Assembly (NCBI GenBank): GCA_038240335.1
Contig: JBBSDV010000143.1
Span: forward strand, 1-8,906
Length of the DNA: 8,906 nucleotides
Direction: 5' to 3'
Origin: JBBSDV01 sp038240335
Lineage (GTDB): Bacteria; Chloroflexota; Dehalococcoidia; DSTF01; JACRBR01
Shown piece after piece: positions 1-6,533 of the stretch. Each line of letters opens with the position of its first letter. The stretch's first letter is position 1. The notes under the pieces are model-generated. The model ran no database searches, was not told where the DNA came from, and was given only the letters and a program-made list of their open reading frames with translations. Both the position numbers and the translations under genes were made by a program.

Positions 1-678
1 ATCGAGAACAGCTTGCAGGGCACCGTCCTGGATACCGTCGATTTGCTGCTGCACGAGGATTCCCTCGCGGTCAGCGGCGAGATCGTGCTGCCGATAGAGC
101 ACTGCCTGATGGTTCCGCCCGGCATCGAGCGAGAGGCGATCAAGGTCATCTACTCGCACCCGCAATCACTCGGCCAGTGTCGCCGTTATCTCGAACGCAA
201 CTTCCCGCACGCCCGCACCGAAGCCGCGCTCTCGAACGCGGAGGCGGTCGCCGTCATGATGAAGACGCCGGGCAGCGCCGCGATCGCTCCGGCCCGCGCC
301 GCAGACATCTACGGCGCGGCGATTCTCGAGCGCGCGATCGAGGATTCGCGCAACAACAAGACGCGATTTGTCGTGCTCGCGACGGAGGACGCGCCGCCGA
401 CGGGCCGCGACAAGACCTCGCTCGCATTCGGCGTCGCCCACGATCGCCCCGGCACGCTCGTCAGCGTCCTCCACGAGTTCTCGGATCGCGCGATCAGCCT
501 GACGAAGATCGAGTCGCGGCCATCGGGCGACGAACTCGGCGTCTATATCTTCCTCATCGACATCGAGGGCCACAGCGAGGATCCGCTCGTCGCCCAGGCC
601 CTCGCCGCCGTGCGCGAGCAGGCGAATTTCTTCAAGGTGCTCGGGTCGTACGCGGTCTGGGTCGAACCTAGTCCATAA
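1..678 (+). CDS. pheA: Prephenate dehydratase, 5'-truncated by the window edge
   Basis: Converts prephenate to phenylpyruvate, the committed step of phenylalanine synthesis in the cytoplasm. The reading frame is open from base 1, so the start lies outside; 225 codons are visible of an expected 270-280. At the N-terminal edge is the substrate-site motif ENSLQG (codons 2-7), then SHPQ (52-55), and the catalytic-site motif TRF (121-123) ending the dehydratase domain. An ACT regulatory domain follows (about codons 137-220) with a DRPGTL turn and the ESRP motif (171-174) known to bind phenylalanine for feedback inhibition. This is a monofunctional-type dehydratase end: no chorismate mutase or dehydrogenase domain follows. 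The next gene lies 59 bp downstream on the same strand, with only a weak 6-bp hairpin (684-699, no T tract) between, so read-through is possible. Family assignment is firm. Confidence 0.95.
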   Translation: MENSLQGTVLDTVDLLLHEDSLAVSGEIVLPIEHCLMVPPGIEREAIKVIYSHPQSLGQCRRYLERNFPHARTEAALSNAEAVAVMMKTPGSAAIAPARAADIYGAAILERAIEDSRNNKTRFVVLATEDAPPTGRDKTSLAFGVAHDRPGTLVSVLHEFSDRAISLTKIESRPSGDELGVYIFLIDIEGHSEDPLVAQALAAVREQANFFKVLGSYAVWVEPSP

Positions 679-737
679 CCGGCGCAGCGGCTACGCTGCC
701 GCATCCATCATCTCGCCGTTACGACGGAGGTTCGCGC

Positions 738-1631
738 ATGGGTGCCGGCGCTGCCGCCGCGCTTGGTTCGTCCGCGCTCTGGGCGCTGACATCCGTCCTG
801 CTGACATCCCAGTCGGCGCGGCTGCGCCCGCTCATGATGTCGGCGATCCGCAGCCTCACCGCCAGCCTCATCCTCCTCGGCATCCTCGTCGCCACGGGCG
901 GCCTGGTGCAGCTGAAGGAAATGACCGTGCTCACCGGTCTCTCGATGATCGGCTCCGGCATCGTCGGCCAGGCCGTCGGCGACACGCTGTACATCAATGC
1001 CCTGGGATTCCTCGGCGTCACGCGCACGTTCCCGATCACCAACAGCGCGTACCCGTTCCTCACGTTCCTTCTCGCCGTGCTGCTGCTCGGCGAGAGCGTC
1101 GCTTGGACGCTGCCGATCGGCGGTGTCCTGATCGTCGCCGGCATCACGTGGATCGTCCTCGAGCAGCGTCGCGCCGACGCGGGGGCCGAGGTGAAGGTCG
1201 AGCTCGTCCGCGGCGTCGCCTTCGCGCTGGGTGCGGCGCTGATGTGGGCGACCGCGACGGTATGGCTGCGTGGGCAACAAGGCAACCTCAACGCGATCGC
1301 CGCGGCGAGCCTGCGCATTCCCGCCGCGTCCAGCGCGGTCTGGCTCACCCTCGCGATGACCCGTGCCCGCCCGCAGTTGGCGCGGCCCGCGGCGGACCGC
1401 CGCAGCATCGGCATCGTCGCGCTCGCGGGCCTCCTCGGCACCGGCATCGGCAGCGTCCTCTTCGTCTACGCCGTCGACGACCTCGGCGCTGCCCGCACCG
1501 CGTTCCTGACGACGTCCGCGCCAATCTTCGCCCTGCCCATGGGCGTCCTCTTTCTGTCCGAGAAGCTCACCCCGCGCGCCCTGGCGGGCACCGCCGTCAC
1601 CATCGCCGGCATCTGGCTCGTCCTGCTGTGA
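738..1631 (+). CDS. EamA/DMT-superfamily permease, 10-TM
   Basis: A 297-residue integral membrane protein of the drug/metabolite transporter superfamily. It has two tandem EamA halves (about residues 5-142 and 157-297), each with around five hydrophobic helices, separated by a charged loop (EQRRADAGAEVKVE). Each half ends with the family pattern of a helix, a short LLGES or LFLSEK turn, and a final helix (GGVLIVAGITWIVL; AGTAVTIAGIWLVLL). Polar residues inside helices, such as GQAVGDTLYINAL (77-89), may line the transport path. Family members export amino acids, nucleotides or other metabolites, and the substrate cannot be read from sequence. The ATG is supported by GGAGG at 726-730 with 7-base spacing. 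It follows pheA by 59 bp, so an aromatic metabolite substrate is conceivable but unproven. Confidence 0.9.
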   Translation: MGAGAAAALGSSALWALTSVLLTSQSARLRPLMMSAIRSLTASLILLGILVATGGLVQLKEMTVLTGLSMIGSGIVGQAVGDTLYINALGFLGVTRTFPITNSAYPFLTFLLAVLLLGESVAWTLPIGGVLIVAGITWIVLEQRRADAGAEVKVELVRGVAFALGAALMWATATVWLRGQQGNLNAIAAASLRIPAASSAVWLTLAMTRARPQLARPAADRRSIGIVALAGLLGTGIGSVLFVYAVDDLGAARTAFLTTSAPIFALPMGVLFLSEKLTPRALAGTAVTIAGIWLVLL

Positions 1632-1699
1632 TGGGCGGACGATGACTGCCGAAGGTCGCGGATCTGATTGTCCAACCCGCGAAGCCGCTTCAGAACCAC

Positions 1700-1705
1700 T
1701 AGAAT
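1700..1705 (+). promoter_or_regulatory. Candidate -10 element (TAGAAT) of the NTF2-like gene
   Basis: TAGAAT matches five of six bases of the sigma-70 -10 consensus and fits TANNNT. It ends 9 bases before the ATG at 1715, so transcription would start about 2-4 bases before the start codon. I see no convincing -35 at 16-18 bp spacing. Only a weak GGAA (1707-1710) could act as a ribosome site. Confidence 0.4.
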
Positions 1706-1714
1706 TGGAACAAC

Positions 1715-2098
1715 ATGACGAGCCCCGAGTCCACGGTCGAAACATTCATTTTCGCGTTGGCACGCAAGGACGCGGACGGCGTGCGCGCGTCGCTGGCGCC
1801 CGCTGTGCGCTTCCGCGGTCTCACACCGAATCAGGAGTGGCAGGCAGACGCATCTGATGAGGTCGTGAGCATCCTCTTTGGCGCCTGGTTCGAGACGACA
1901 GATCTCGTCGAAGAACTGGTCGCGCATGAGGTGCGGCGCGTCGCCGACCGCATCGCGCTGCGATATTCGTTCGCCATCCGAAACGCCGACGGACGATGGC
2001 TCGTGGAGCAGCAGGGCTATGCCAGCGCCGACGACGCCGGGCGCATCGCCGACCAAAGTATCGTCTGTTCCGGCTATCGTGCCGTCGCACCTCCGTAA
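1715..2098 (+). CDS. NTF2-like (SnoaL-type) small protein
   Basis: A 127-residue soluble protein of the NTF2-like fold. The N-terminus has the typical pattern of a helix (ESTVETFIFALARKDADGVRASLAP) followed by a strand (AVRFRGLTP). The C-terminal half reads as alternating strands (EELVAHEVRRVADRIALRYSFAIRNADGRWLVEQQGYASADDAGRIADQSIV), matching the curved sheet of nuclear transport factor 2 and SnoaL-like families. Members include small-molecule isomerases, cyclases and many proteins of unknown role; no catalytic residues can be assigned with confidence. The start was chosen because the N-terminal helix begins there and a -10-like element lies just upstream. It stands 83 bp after the permease and 106 bp before the next gene. 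The fold assignment is likely; the function is unknown. Confidence 0.8.
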   Translation: MTSPESTVETFIFALARKDADGVRASLAPAVRFRGLTPNQEWQADASDEVVSILFGAWFETTDLVEELVAHEVRRVADRIALRYSFAIRNADGRWLVEQQGYASADDAGRIADQSIVCSGYRAVAPP

Positions 2099-2193
2099 GC
2101 CTTAATTCGCCGTCGAGCCCCGCCCAATGCCGTCATTGAGTCCGCTTCGAATAGGCCATGCCCGAATAGAAGCGTCTCGACGCCTTCGTCCGC

Positions 2194-2199
2194 TATGGT
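2194..2199 (+). promoter_or_regulatory. Candidate -10 element (TATGGT) placed for a leaderless mRNA
   Basis: TATGGT fits TANNNT and ends 5 bases before the GTG at 2205, the spacing expected when transcription starts on the start codon itself. There is no Shine-Dalgarno sequence before this GTG and no clear -35. Confidence 0.4.
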
Positions 2200-2204
2200 A
2201 GTGC

Positions 2205-2717
2205 GTGACCACCGACATCGAACCGCTCGCGTTCGCCATCCTCGCGTCGACGCCGCGTGTCGTCCGCGAGCTACTGCTGCGGCTGCCCGACGATGCGATC
2301 ACGACGCCGCTCGACGACGGCTGGTCCGTGAAGGATGTCCTCGCCCATCTGATCGATGTCGAGAGCGTCGCCTTCGGCGACCGCATCGAGCATATCCTGG
2401 CCGAAGAGCACCCGGCGATCAGCTCGATCGATGCCACCGCTCGCCTTGAAGCACTCGGGCTCCGCGAACGCAGCCTCGTCGACCTGCTCCACACTCTGGC
2501 AACAAACCGCGAGGCGCACGTCGCATGGGCGCGCGGCCTAACGTCGGAGCAGCTCGCGCGCATCGGCGACCACGACCAGGCCGGCGACATCGCGGCGGGC
2601 GACATCGTCCACCAGATCGCCTATCACGATCTGATGCATCTCGGCCAGATGCAAACCATCCTCGCGCAGCAGCTCGTCGCGTACATGGGCAACACGCGCC
2701 GATTCTACGATTTGTGA
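2205..2717 (+). CDS. DinB-like four-helix-bundle protein, putative metal-dependent
   Basis: A 170-residue soluble protein of the DinB/YfiT-like superfamily. Diagnostic parts are an N-terminal helix, the segment DGWSVKDVLAHLIDVE (residues 38-53) and the C-terminal YHDLMHLGQM (140-149). The family usually binds one divalent metal with three histidines, and the candidates here are His48, His141 and His145. Characterised relatives include thiol-dependent transferases (bacillithiol or mycothiol S-transferases, maleylpyruvate isomerase) and damage-inducible proteins of unknown function; nothing here selects between these. The GTG start gives the usual family N-terminus and no better in-frame start is seen; it lacks a ribosome-binding site. 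It lies 75 bp before the nitronate monooxygenase-like gene on the same strand. Confidence 0.85.
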   Translation: MTTDIEPLAFAILASTPRVVRELLLRLPDDAITTPLDDGWSVKDVLAHLIDVESVAFGDRIEHILAEEHPAISSIDATARLEALGLRERSLVDLLHTLATNREAHVAWARGLTSEQLARIGDHDQAGDIAAGDIVHQIAYHDLMHLGQMQTILAQQLVAYMGNTRRFYDL

Positions 2718-2792
2718 TGCAGTCTCGACTTCGATCAGGATCAAGAGGCGAAGCATCCACGAGCAGGCAACCGAAGCCGAAGGAGGACAGCG

Positions 2793-3758
2793 ATGAAGAC
2801 GCCCGTGTGTGATCTCCTCGGCATCGAGGTGCCGATTCTCAGCGCCGGCATGGCCGGTGGTACTGCGGGCCCCGCGCTCGCGGCGGCCGTATCGGAGGCG
2901 GGCGCGCTCGGCGGTCTCGGCGGCATCGATCGCAGCGGCCCGGAGGGACTCCGCGAGCGTATTCGTCAGACCCGCAGGCTCACGTCAAAGCCGTTTAGCG
3001 TCAACCTCTGGTGCTACCTGCTCCAGGCGGCGCCGGCCTTCCTCGATGTCTGCATCGAGGAGCGTGTGCCGTCGATCACGCTGAGCTTCGGCGATCCGGC
3101 GCCGTTCGCGGCACAGGCGAACGACGCGGGCATGCTCGTCATGTATCAGGCGCAAACGGTCGCCGGGGCGAGCGCCGGTGTCGCCGCCGGTGTCGATGTG
3201 ATCATCGCCCAGGGTGGCGAGGCCGGCGGTCACACCGGCTCCGTCGCAACCATGGCGCTCGTACCGCAGGCCGTTGACGTCGCGGGTTCGATTCCCGTGC
3301 TCGCTGCGGGCGGCATCGCCGATGGTCGCGGCTTCGTCGCGGCGCTCGCGCTCGGCGCCCAGGGCGTCGTGATGGGTACACGCTTCGTCATGGCCGAGGA
3401 AGCCTCGCCGACTGCGCACCAGCATCGAGAGCGCATCCTCGCCGCCTCGGCCGATGACACGATCTACACCGACGTGTTCGATATCGTCGACGGCCTGCGC
3501 TGGCCGGCGGGGATCAGCGGCCGCACGATCCGCACCCCATTCACCGACGAATGGCATGGCCGCGAGCCCACGTTGCAGGAGGCGCGCGACGCGATCCGGG
3601 CGCAATCGACGCGCCCCGGAGAAGCCCCGGACGCGGCGCAGTCCGCCTATGCGGGCCAGTCGGCCGGGCTGATTCGCGACGTCAAGCCCGCAGCAGCGAT
3701 CATCCGAGACGTCATGGCGGAGGCAGCGTCCGTGCGCTCTCGCCTGTGCTCAGGTTGA
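2793..3758 (+). CDS. Nitronate monooxygenase-family FMN enzyme
   Basis: A 321-residue TIM-barrel flavoprotein of the nitronate monooxygenase / 2-nitropropane dioxygenase family, which oxidises alkyl nitronates using FMN and oxygen. The N-terminus LLGIEVPILSAGMAGGTAGPALAAAVSEAGALGGLGG is the family opening (flavin-side loop). The signature GGEAGGHTG (141-149) holds the probable catalytic base His147. AAGGIADG (171-178) and GAQGVVMGTRF (188-198) are the phosphate-binding loops of the FMN site. The tail (AGQSAGLIRDVKPAAAIIRDVMAEA) also matches the family end. AGGAGGA at 2781-2787 supports the ATG. The gene is followed by an intrinsic terminator at 3798-3820. Relatives with this fold include enoyl-ACP reductase FabK and polyketide-associated enzymes; the GGHTG signature favours nitronate monooxygenase, but the in vivo substrate is uncertain. 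Confidence 0.9.
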   Translation: MKTPVCDLLGIEVPILSAGMAGGTAGPALAAAVSEAGALGGLGGIDRSGPEGLRERIRQTRRLTSKPFSVNLWCYLLQAAPAFLDVCIEERVPSITLSFGDPAPFAAQANDAGMLVMYQAQTVAGASAGVAAGVDVIIAQGGEAGGHTGSVATMALVPQAVDVAGSIPVLAAGGIADGRGFVAALALGAQGVVMGTRFVMAEEASPTAHQHRERILAASADDTIYTDVFDIVDGLRWPAGISGRTIRTPFTDEWHGREPTLQEARDAIRAQSTRPGEAPDAAQSAYAGQSAGLIRDVKPAAAIIRDVMAEAASVRSRLCSG

Positions 3759-3797
3759 GCGCCGGCAGGCGTTGAAGCACTGCGCCTCGATCCGTGG

Positions 3798-3820
3798 CGC
3801 GGGCTTTCAGCCCGCGTTTT
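3798..3820 (+). terminator. Intrinsic terminator after the nitronate monooxygenase gene
   Basis: A perfect 8-bp stem (CGCGGGCT / AGCCCGCG) with a 3-base loop TTC is followed directly by TTTT on the plus strand, 39 bp after the stop codon. It ends plus-strand transcription before the convergent ligase-ferredoxin operon. The GCGGGCT-TTC-AGCCCGC core could also be a copy of a dispersed palindromic repeat, which cannot be tested from one copy. Confidence 0.75.
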
Positions 3821-3895
3821 CCGGCTTCTCGCTCCGGTGGCGGATCGGGAATGAACGACTTTCCAGGCAAGCACGTTGCTTCGTTGGAACGCGAC

Positions 3896-4168
3896 CTACG
3901 CTTCGAGCAGCGCGTTGCCGTCGTACAGTTTGACGACGCGCACCGTGCCGGGAGTACCGACCGCGAGGCAGAGGCCGCAGAGAATGCACTCATCGAGGTT
4001 GTCGTCGACGATCGCGACGCGACCATCGACGGCAGCATAGATGTCGACGGGGCAGACGGATGCCAGCTGCTTCGCGCAGTCGGCATCGGATGCCGTCGGC
4101 TCATCGACCTCGCAGCGGATGAACATGCCGGAGCCGCTGACCGCCGGCGCGGCACTCTGTGTTGTCAC
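3896..4168 (-). CDS. FixX-like ferredoxin, single [4Fe-4S] cluster
   Basis: A 90-residue ferredoxin-like electron carrier. Its core runs CPVDIY (Cys39-Pro40), about 20 residues with a hairpin DGRVAIV, then CILCGLC (Cys61, Cys64, Cys67). FixX proteins have this layout: a CP.. motif followed by C-L-x-C-G-x-C with no full first CxxCxxC. The four cysteines 39, 61, 64 and 67 can hold one [4Fe-4S] cluster; Cys19 and Cys31 are left over and may be structural. The GTG start is favoured because its last two bases start the TGA stop of the upstream ligase alpha gene (a 4-base GTGA overlap), suggesting translational coupling; an internal ATG at codon 15 is an alternative. FixX normally serves the FixABC electron-transfer flavoprotein system, but no fixABC gene is in view. 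The partner here is unknown. Confidence 0.85.
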   Translation of the reverse strand: MTTQSAAPAVSGSGMFIRCEVDEPTASDADCAKQLASVCPVDIYAAVDGRVAIVDDNLDECILCGLCLAVGTPGTVRVVKLYDGNALLEA

Positions 4169-5073
4169 GATGCTGCCTCGCTCAGCCGCTGCTTGACGAT
4201 GCCTGGAATGTCGGCAATCTCCTCGGCGACGGAAATGCCGGCGTCCTTCATCCGGGCGATCTTCTCCTCCGTCGTGTCGGCGCGGCCCTCGACGATCGTC
4301 CCGGCGTGCCCGAAGCGCATGCCCGGCATCGCGTCCATGAACTTGCCCGCCATGAAGGCCACGACCGGCAGGCGGCTCTTATGCTCAGTGACCCACGTCG
4401 CCAGTTGCGCCTCCATCGGCCCGCCCGGCTCGCTGTAGATGACGATCGCCTTCGTCTCCGGATCCGCCTCGAAGAGCGGCATCAGCTCAGCATACGTCGA
4501 GCCGACGATCGCATCGCCGCCGATGCTGACGGCCGTGCTCTGCCCGAGCCCCGATGCGGTGAGCGCGTTCGCGATCTCGGTGGTCATCCCGCCCGATCGC
4601 GACATGATGCCGATCGGCCCCGGCTGGTAGGCCCGCCGCGCGGCGACTGCTGACCCGCCCATGCCGCCGACGCGCGTCTTTCCCGGCGACATGACGCCGA
4701 GGCAGTTCGGCCCGATCAACCGCGCGTCGTGCCGCCGCGCCAGCTCGACGATCTGCGCCACCTCGAGCCGCGGGATGCGCTCCGTGACGATGACGAGCAG
4801 CTTGATGCCGTTCTCAATCGCCTCGAACGCTGCGTCGCGGATCGCCGCAGGCGGCACCGTCAGCACCGAGGCATCGACGCGCTGCTTGGCCGTCACCTCG
4901 GCGACCGTGTCGTACACCGGCACGCCGTGGACGTCGCGGCCACCGCGCCCGGGCGTGACGCCGCCCACAACCTTTGCGCCGTAGTCGAGGCACTCGCGCG
5001 TCATGCTCACCGCCTCGCGGCCGGTGATCCCCTGGATGATGAACGTCGTCGCTTCGTCGACGAGAATGCTCAT
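4165..5073 (-). CDS. sucD: Succinate-CoA ligase-type alpha subunit (substrate uncertain)
   Basis: A 302-residue alpha subunit of the succinyl-CoA synthetase superfamily, which forms an acyl-CoA from acid, CoA and NTP through a phosphohistidine. The N-terminal Rossmann CoA-binding domain shows GITGRE (15-20) and GGVTPGRGG (37-45); GPNCLGVMSP (121-130) follows. The ligase domain carries GIMSRSG (155-161), SIGGD (183-187), Glu215 in SEPGG, and the active-site loop RFGHAG (253-258) with phospho-acceptor His256. All key catalytic residues are present. Some segments differ from standard SucD: GGMTTE (161-166) replaces GTLTYE and GDAIVGSTY replaces GDPIPGTNF, closer to ATP-citrate lyase. The ATG overlaps the TGA of the beta gene by 4 bases (ATGA). 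The superfamily is certain; succinate as substrate is not, and the symbol is given by similarity only. Confidence 0.85.
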   Translation of the reverse strand: MSILVDEATTFIIQGITGREAVSMTRECLDYGAKVVGGVTPGRGGRDVHGVPVYDTVAEVTAKQRVDASVLTVPPAAIRDAAFEAIENGIKLLVIVTERIPRLEVAQIVELARRHDARLIGPNCLGVMSPGKTRVGGMGGSAVAARRAYQPGPIGIMSRSGGMTTEIANALTASGLGQSTAVSIGGDAIVGSTYAELMPLFEADPETKAIVIYSEPGGPMEAQLATWVTEHKSRLPVVAFMAGKFMDAMPGMRFGHAGTIVEGRADTTEEKIARMKDAGISVAEEIADIPGIVKQRLSEAAS

Positions 5074-6281
5074 TTCGTGCCCGCCCCCACCTTCGCGACG
5101 GCGCGGCGCGCTGCCTCAGACATCGGCACCGTGCGATCGGCGTACTCGACGCCGTACTTCTCGAGGATCTTGTAGCCCTCGTCCTCCCACGATCCGGGGA
5201 TGCGAAAAATCGCGATCTTCTCCGCCGGGTCGAATCCGGACTCGATGACGCCCTTGATGACGCCGCGCGCGACGATGTCGACGCGCGTGTTGCTGACGAC
5301 GTTCATGATCACGCAGATCTTCTCGACGCCCGGCTTGCTGAGGATGAGCTTCGTCAGCTCCTTCGCCTTCCGCACGCTGGGGTTGCCGCCGATCTCGCAG
5401 TAGTTCGCCGGCCTGCCCCCGTGCTTTCGCAGCGCGTCGAAGATCGTCAGGCTGCCGCCGCCAGCGCCGATCACGCAGCCGAGATTGCCGTCGAACTCCA
5501 CCACTCTCCCCGCGACACCCCGGTGGTCCGACGCATCGACCTCCGCCCCCCGCATCTCGAAGTCGGTCGGCGGCCGCGCCAGTCGCGTCTCTTCGCGGCC
5601 AATCTCCAGCTCGGCGAGCACCGCCGTCTGCTGATCGCGCGCTTCCTCCTCCATGTCGCAGTGCGAGTCGAGGGCGATGAAGCTGCCGTCGTCGAGCTGC
5701 GCCAGCGGGTTGATCTCCGCCAGCGTCAGCCCGTACTTGAGGAATGCCGCCGCGAGCCGCGAGACGATGCGCGACAGCTGGTTGAGCTCGTTGCCGCTGA
5801 TGCCGAGCGACGCGACGAGCTCCTTGAACCGGAACTCCTGCAGCGGCTGGAACGTCGAGAAGTGGACGCGCGCGACGTGCTTCGGGTGCGTCTCGGCGAC
5901 CTCCTCGATGTCAATTCCGCCCATGTCGCTGAAAATAGCGACCGGCAGCTTCGCGATCGCGTCGTAAATGACGCCCGCGTAATATTCCTTCTTCACCGGT
6001 TGCTTCGAGTCGATCAGCACGCACCGCGGCATCTGGCCGCCGATCTCCAGCTTCAAGATGGACTCCGCGTACGTTCGCGCCTCTTCCGGCGTCGATGCGA
6101 ACTTGACGCCGCCCGCCTTCATCCGGCCGCCGCTCAGTACCTGCGACTTGAGCACGACCTCGCCGGCAACGTCGCGGGCGATCCGCTCGGCATCGGCGGC
6201 CGTCGTGGCTGTGCCGCCTTTCGCCACGGGCACGCCGGCCTTCCCGAGCAGCGCCTTCGCCTCGAACTCGTAGAATCTCAT
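5070..6281 (-). CDS. sucC: Succinate-CoA ligase-type ATP-grasp beta subunit (substrate uncertain)
   Basis: A 403-residue beta subunit partnering the overlapping alpha gene. The ATP-grasp domain begins with MRFYEFEAKALLGKAGVPV and has the nucleotide-binding stretch LKSQVLSGGRMKAGGVK (44-60), SDMGGIDIEEVAE (118-130) and the Mg site AEINPL (188-193, Glu189) with Asp205. The C-terminal flavodoxin-like domain has GAGGGS (272-277), EIGGNPS (296-302) and RIPGSWEDEG (360-369); standard SucC has GAGLAM, DVGGGA and a different end. Length is slightly above the usual 385-400. The start at 6281 is chosen over an in-frame ATG at 6392 because it gives the conserved N-terminus and has GGAG about 12 bases upstream; the extra 37 residues would be basic, low-complexity sequence with no family likeness. 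First gene of a three-gene operon. Confidence 0.85.
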   Translation of the reverse strand: MRFYEFEAKALLGKAGVPVAKGGTATTAADAERIARDVAGEVVLKSQVLSGGRMKAGGVKFASTPEEARTYAESILKLEIGGQMPRCVLIDSKQPVKKEYYAGVIYDAIAKLPVAIFSDMGGIDIEEVAETHPKHVARVHFSTFQPLQEFRFKELVASLGISGNELNQLSRIVSRLAAAFLKYGLTLAEINPLAQLDDGSFIALDSHCDMEEEARDQQTAVLAELEIGREETRLARPPTDFEMRGAEVDASDHRGVAGRVVEFDGNLGCVIGAGGGSLTIFDALRKHGGRPANYCEIGGNPSVRKAKELTKLILSKPGVEKICVIMNVVSNTRVDIVARGVIKGVIESGFDPAEKIAIFRIPGSWEDEGYKILEKYGVEYADRTVPMSEAARRAVAKVGAGTK

Positions 6282-6387
6282 GCGTCGCCTAACTCCATCG
6301 AGCGCGCTGACGACTCGCGCCGGCTTGGTCCGTTCATTCTGCGATCGTGCACGGCGCAGCCGCCGATCATTTGCGCCTTGCCGGGCA

Positions 6388-6415
6388 AGCATAAACTACC
6401 GACTGACAGTCGCAA
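6388..6415 (-). promoter_or_regulatory. Candidate promoter of the ligase-ferredoxin operon
   Basis: Read on the minus strand, TTGCGA (6415-6410) and TATGCT (6393-6388) are separated by 16 bp, each matching four of six consensus bases. Transcription would start near 6381, giving a leader of about 100 bases. A dyad CGACT-GAC-AGTCG (6400-6412) overlaps the spacer and -35, and a perfect 13-bp dyad CTTGCCGGGCAAG (6377-6389) covers the start point: both are possible operators. Confidence 0.45.
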
Positions 6416-6533
6416 GATGAGCCAGTATCAGAACGTGCCTATGTCAAAATCTCGCGTCGCGGCGGAATTTTGTGCTTTGGCGAGCACGAGCGAGATTGCA
6501 GAAGCAGTATGCTTCTCATACCAGTCATGACAT

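Noticed and set aside
684..699. Hairpin GCAGCG-GCTA-CGCTGC after pheA
   Set aside because: Only 6 bp and no T tract; too weak to call a terminator.
708..1745. A 345-codon open frame on the minus strand over the permease gene
   Set aside because: The product is Arg/Asp/Gly/Glu-rich with no domain, while the plus strand encodes a clear 10-helix permease with a good ribosome site.
3861..3889. Imperfect inverted repeat (TTCCA...TGGAA enclosing AAGCA-CGT-TGCTT) just after the ferredoxin stop
   Set aside because: Could be the terminator of the minus-strand operon, but the stem is interrupted and no T tract follows on the minus strand, so it was not listed as a terminator.
6282..6392. N-terminal extension of 37 residues for the ligase beta subunit from an upstream ATG
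   Set aside because: The extra residues are basic and unlike the family, and the family N-terminus MRFYEFEAK starts at 6281 with GGAG upstream.
5421..6530. A 369-codon open frame on the plus strand antisense to the ligase beta gene
   Set aside because: It mirrors the beta subunit codons, is an Arg/Leu/Ala/Asp-rich low-complexity product with no recognisable domain, and arises from the high GC content that removes stop codons.
6417..6530. A 38-codon plus-strand frame ending just before the T6 structure
   Set aside because: No ribosome site, third positions only about half G or C unlike the neighbouring genes, and no recognisable product. A leader peptide is not excluded but not supported.
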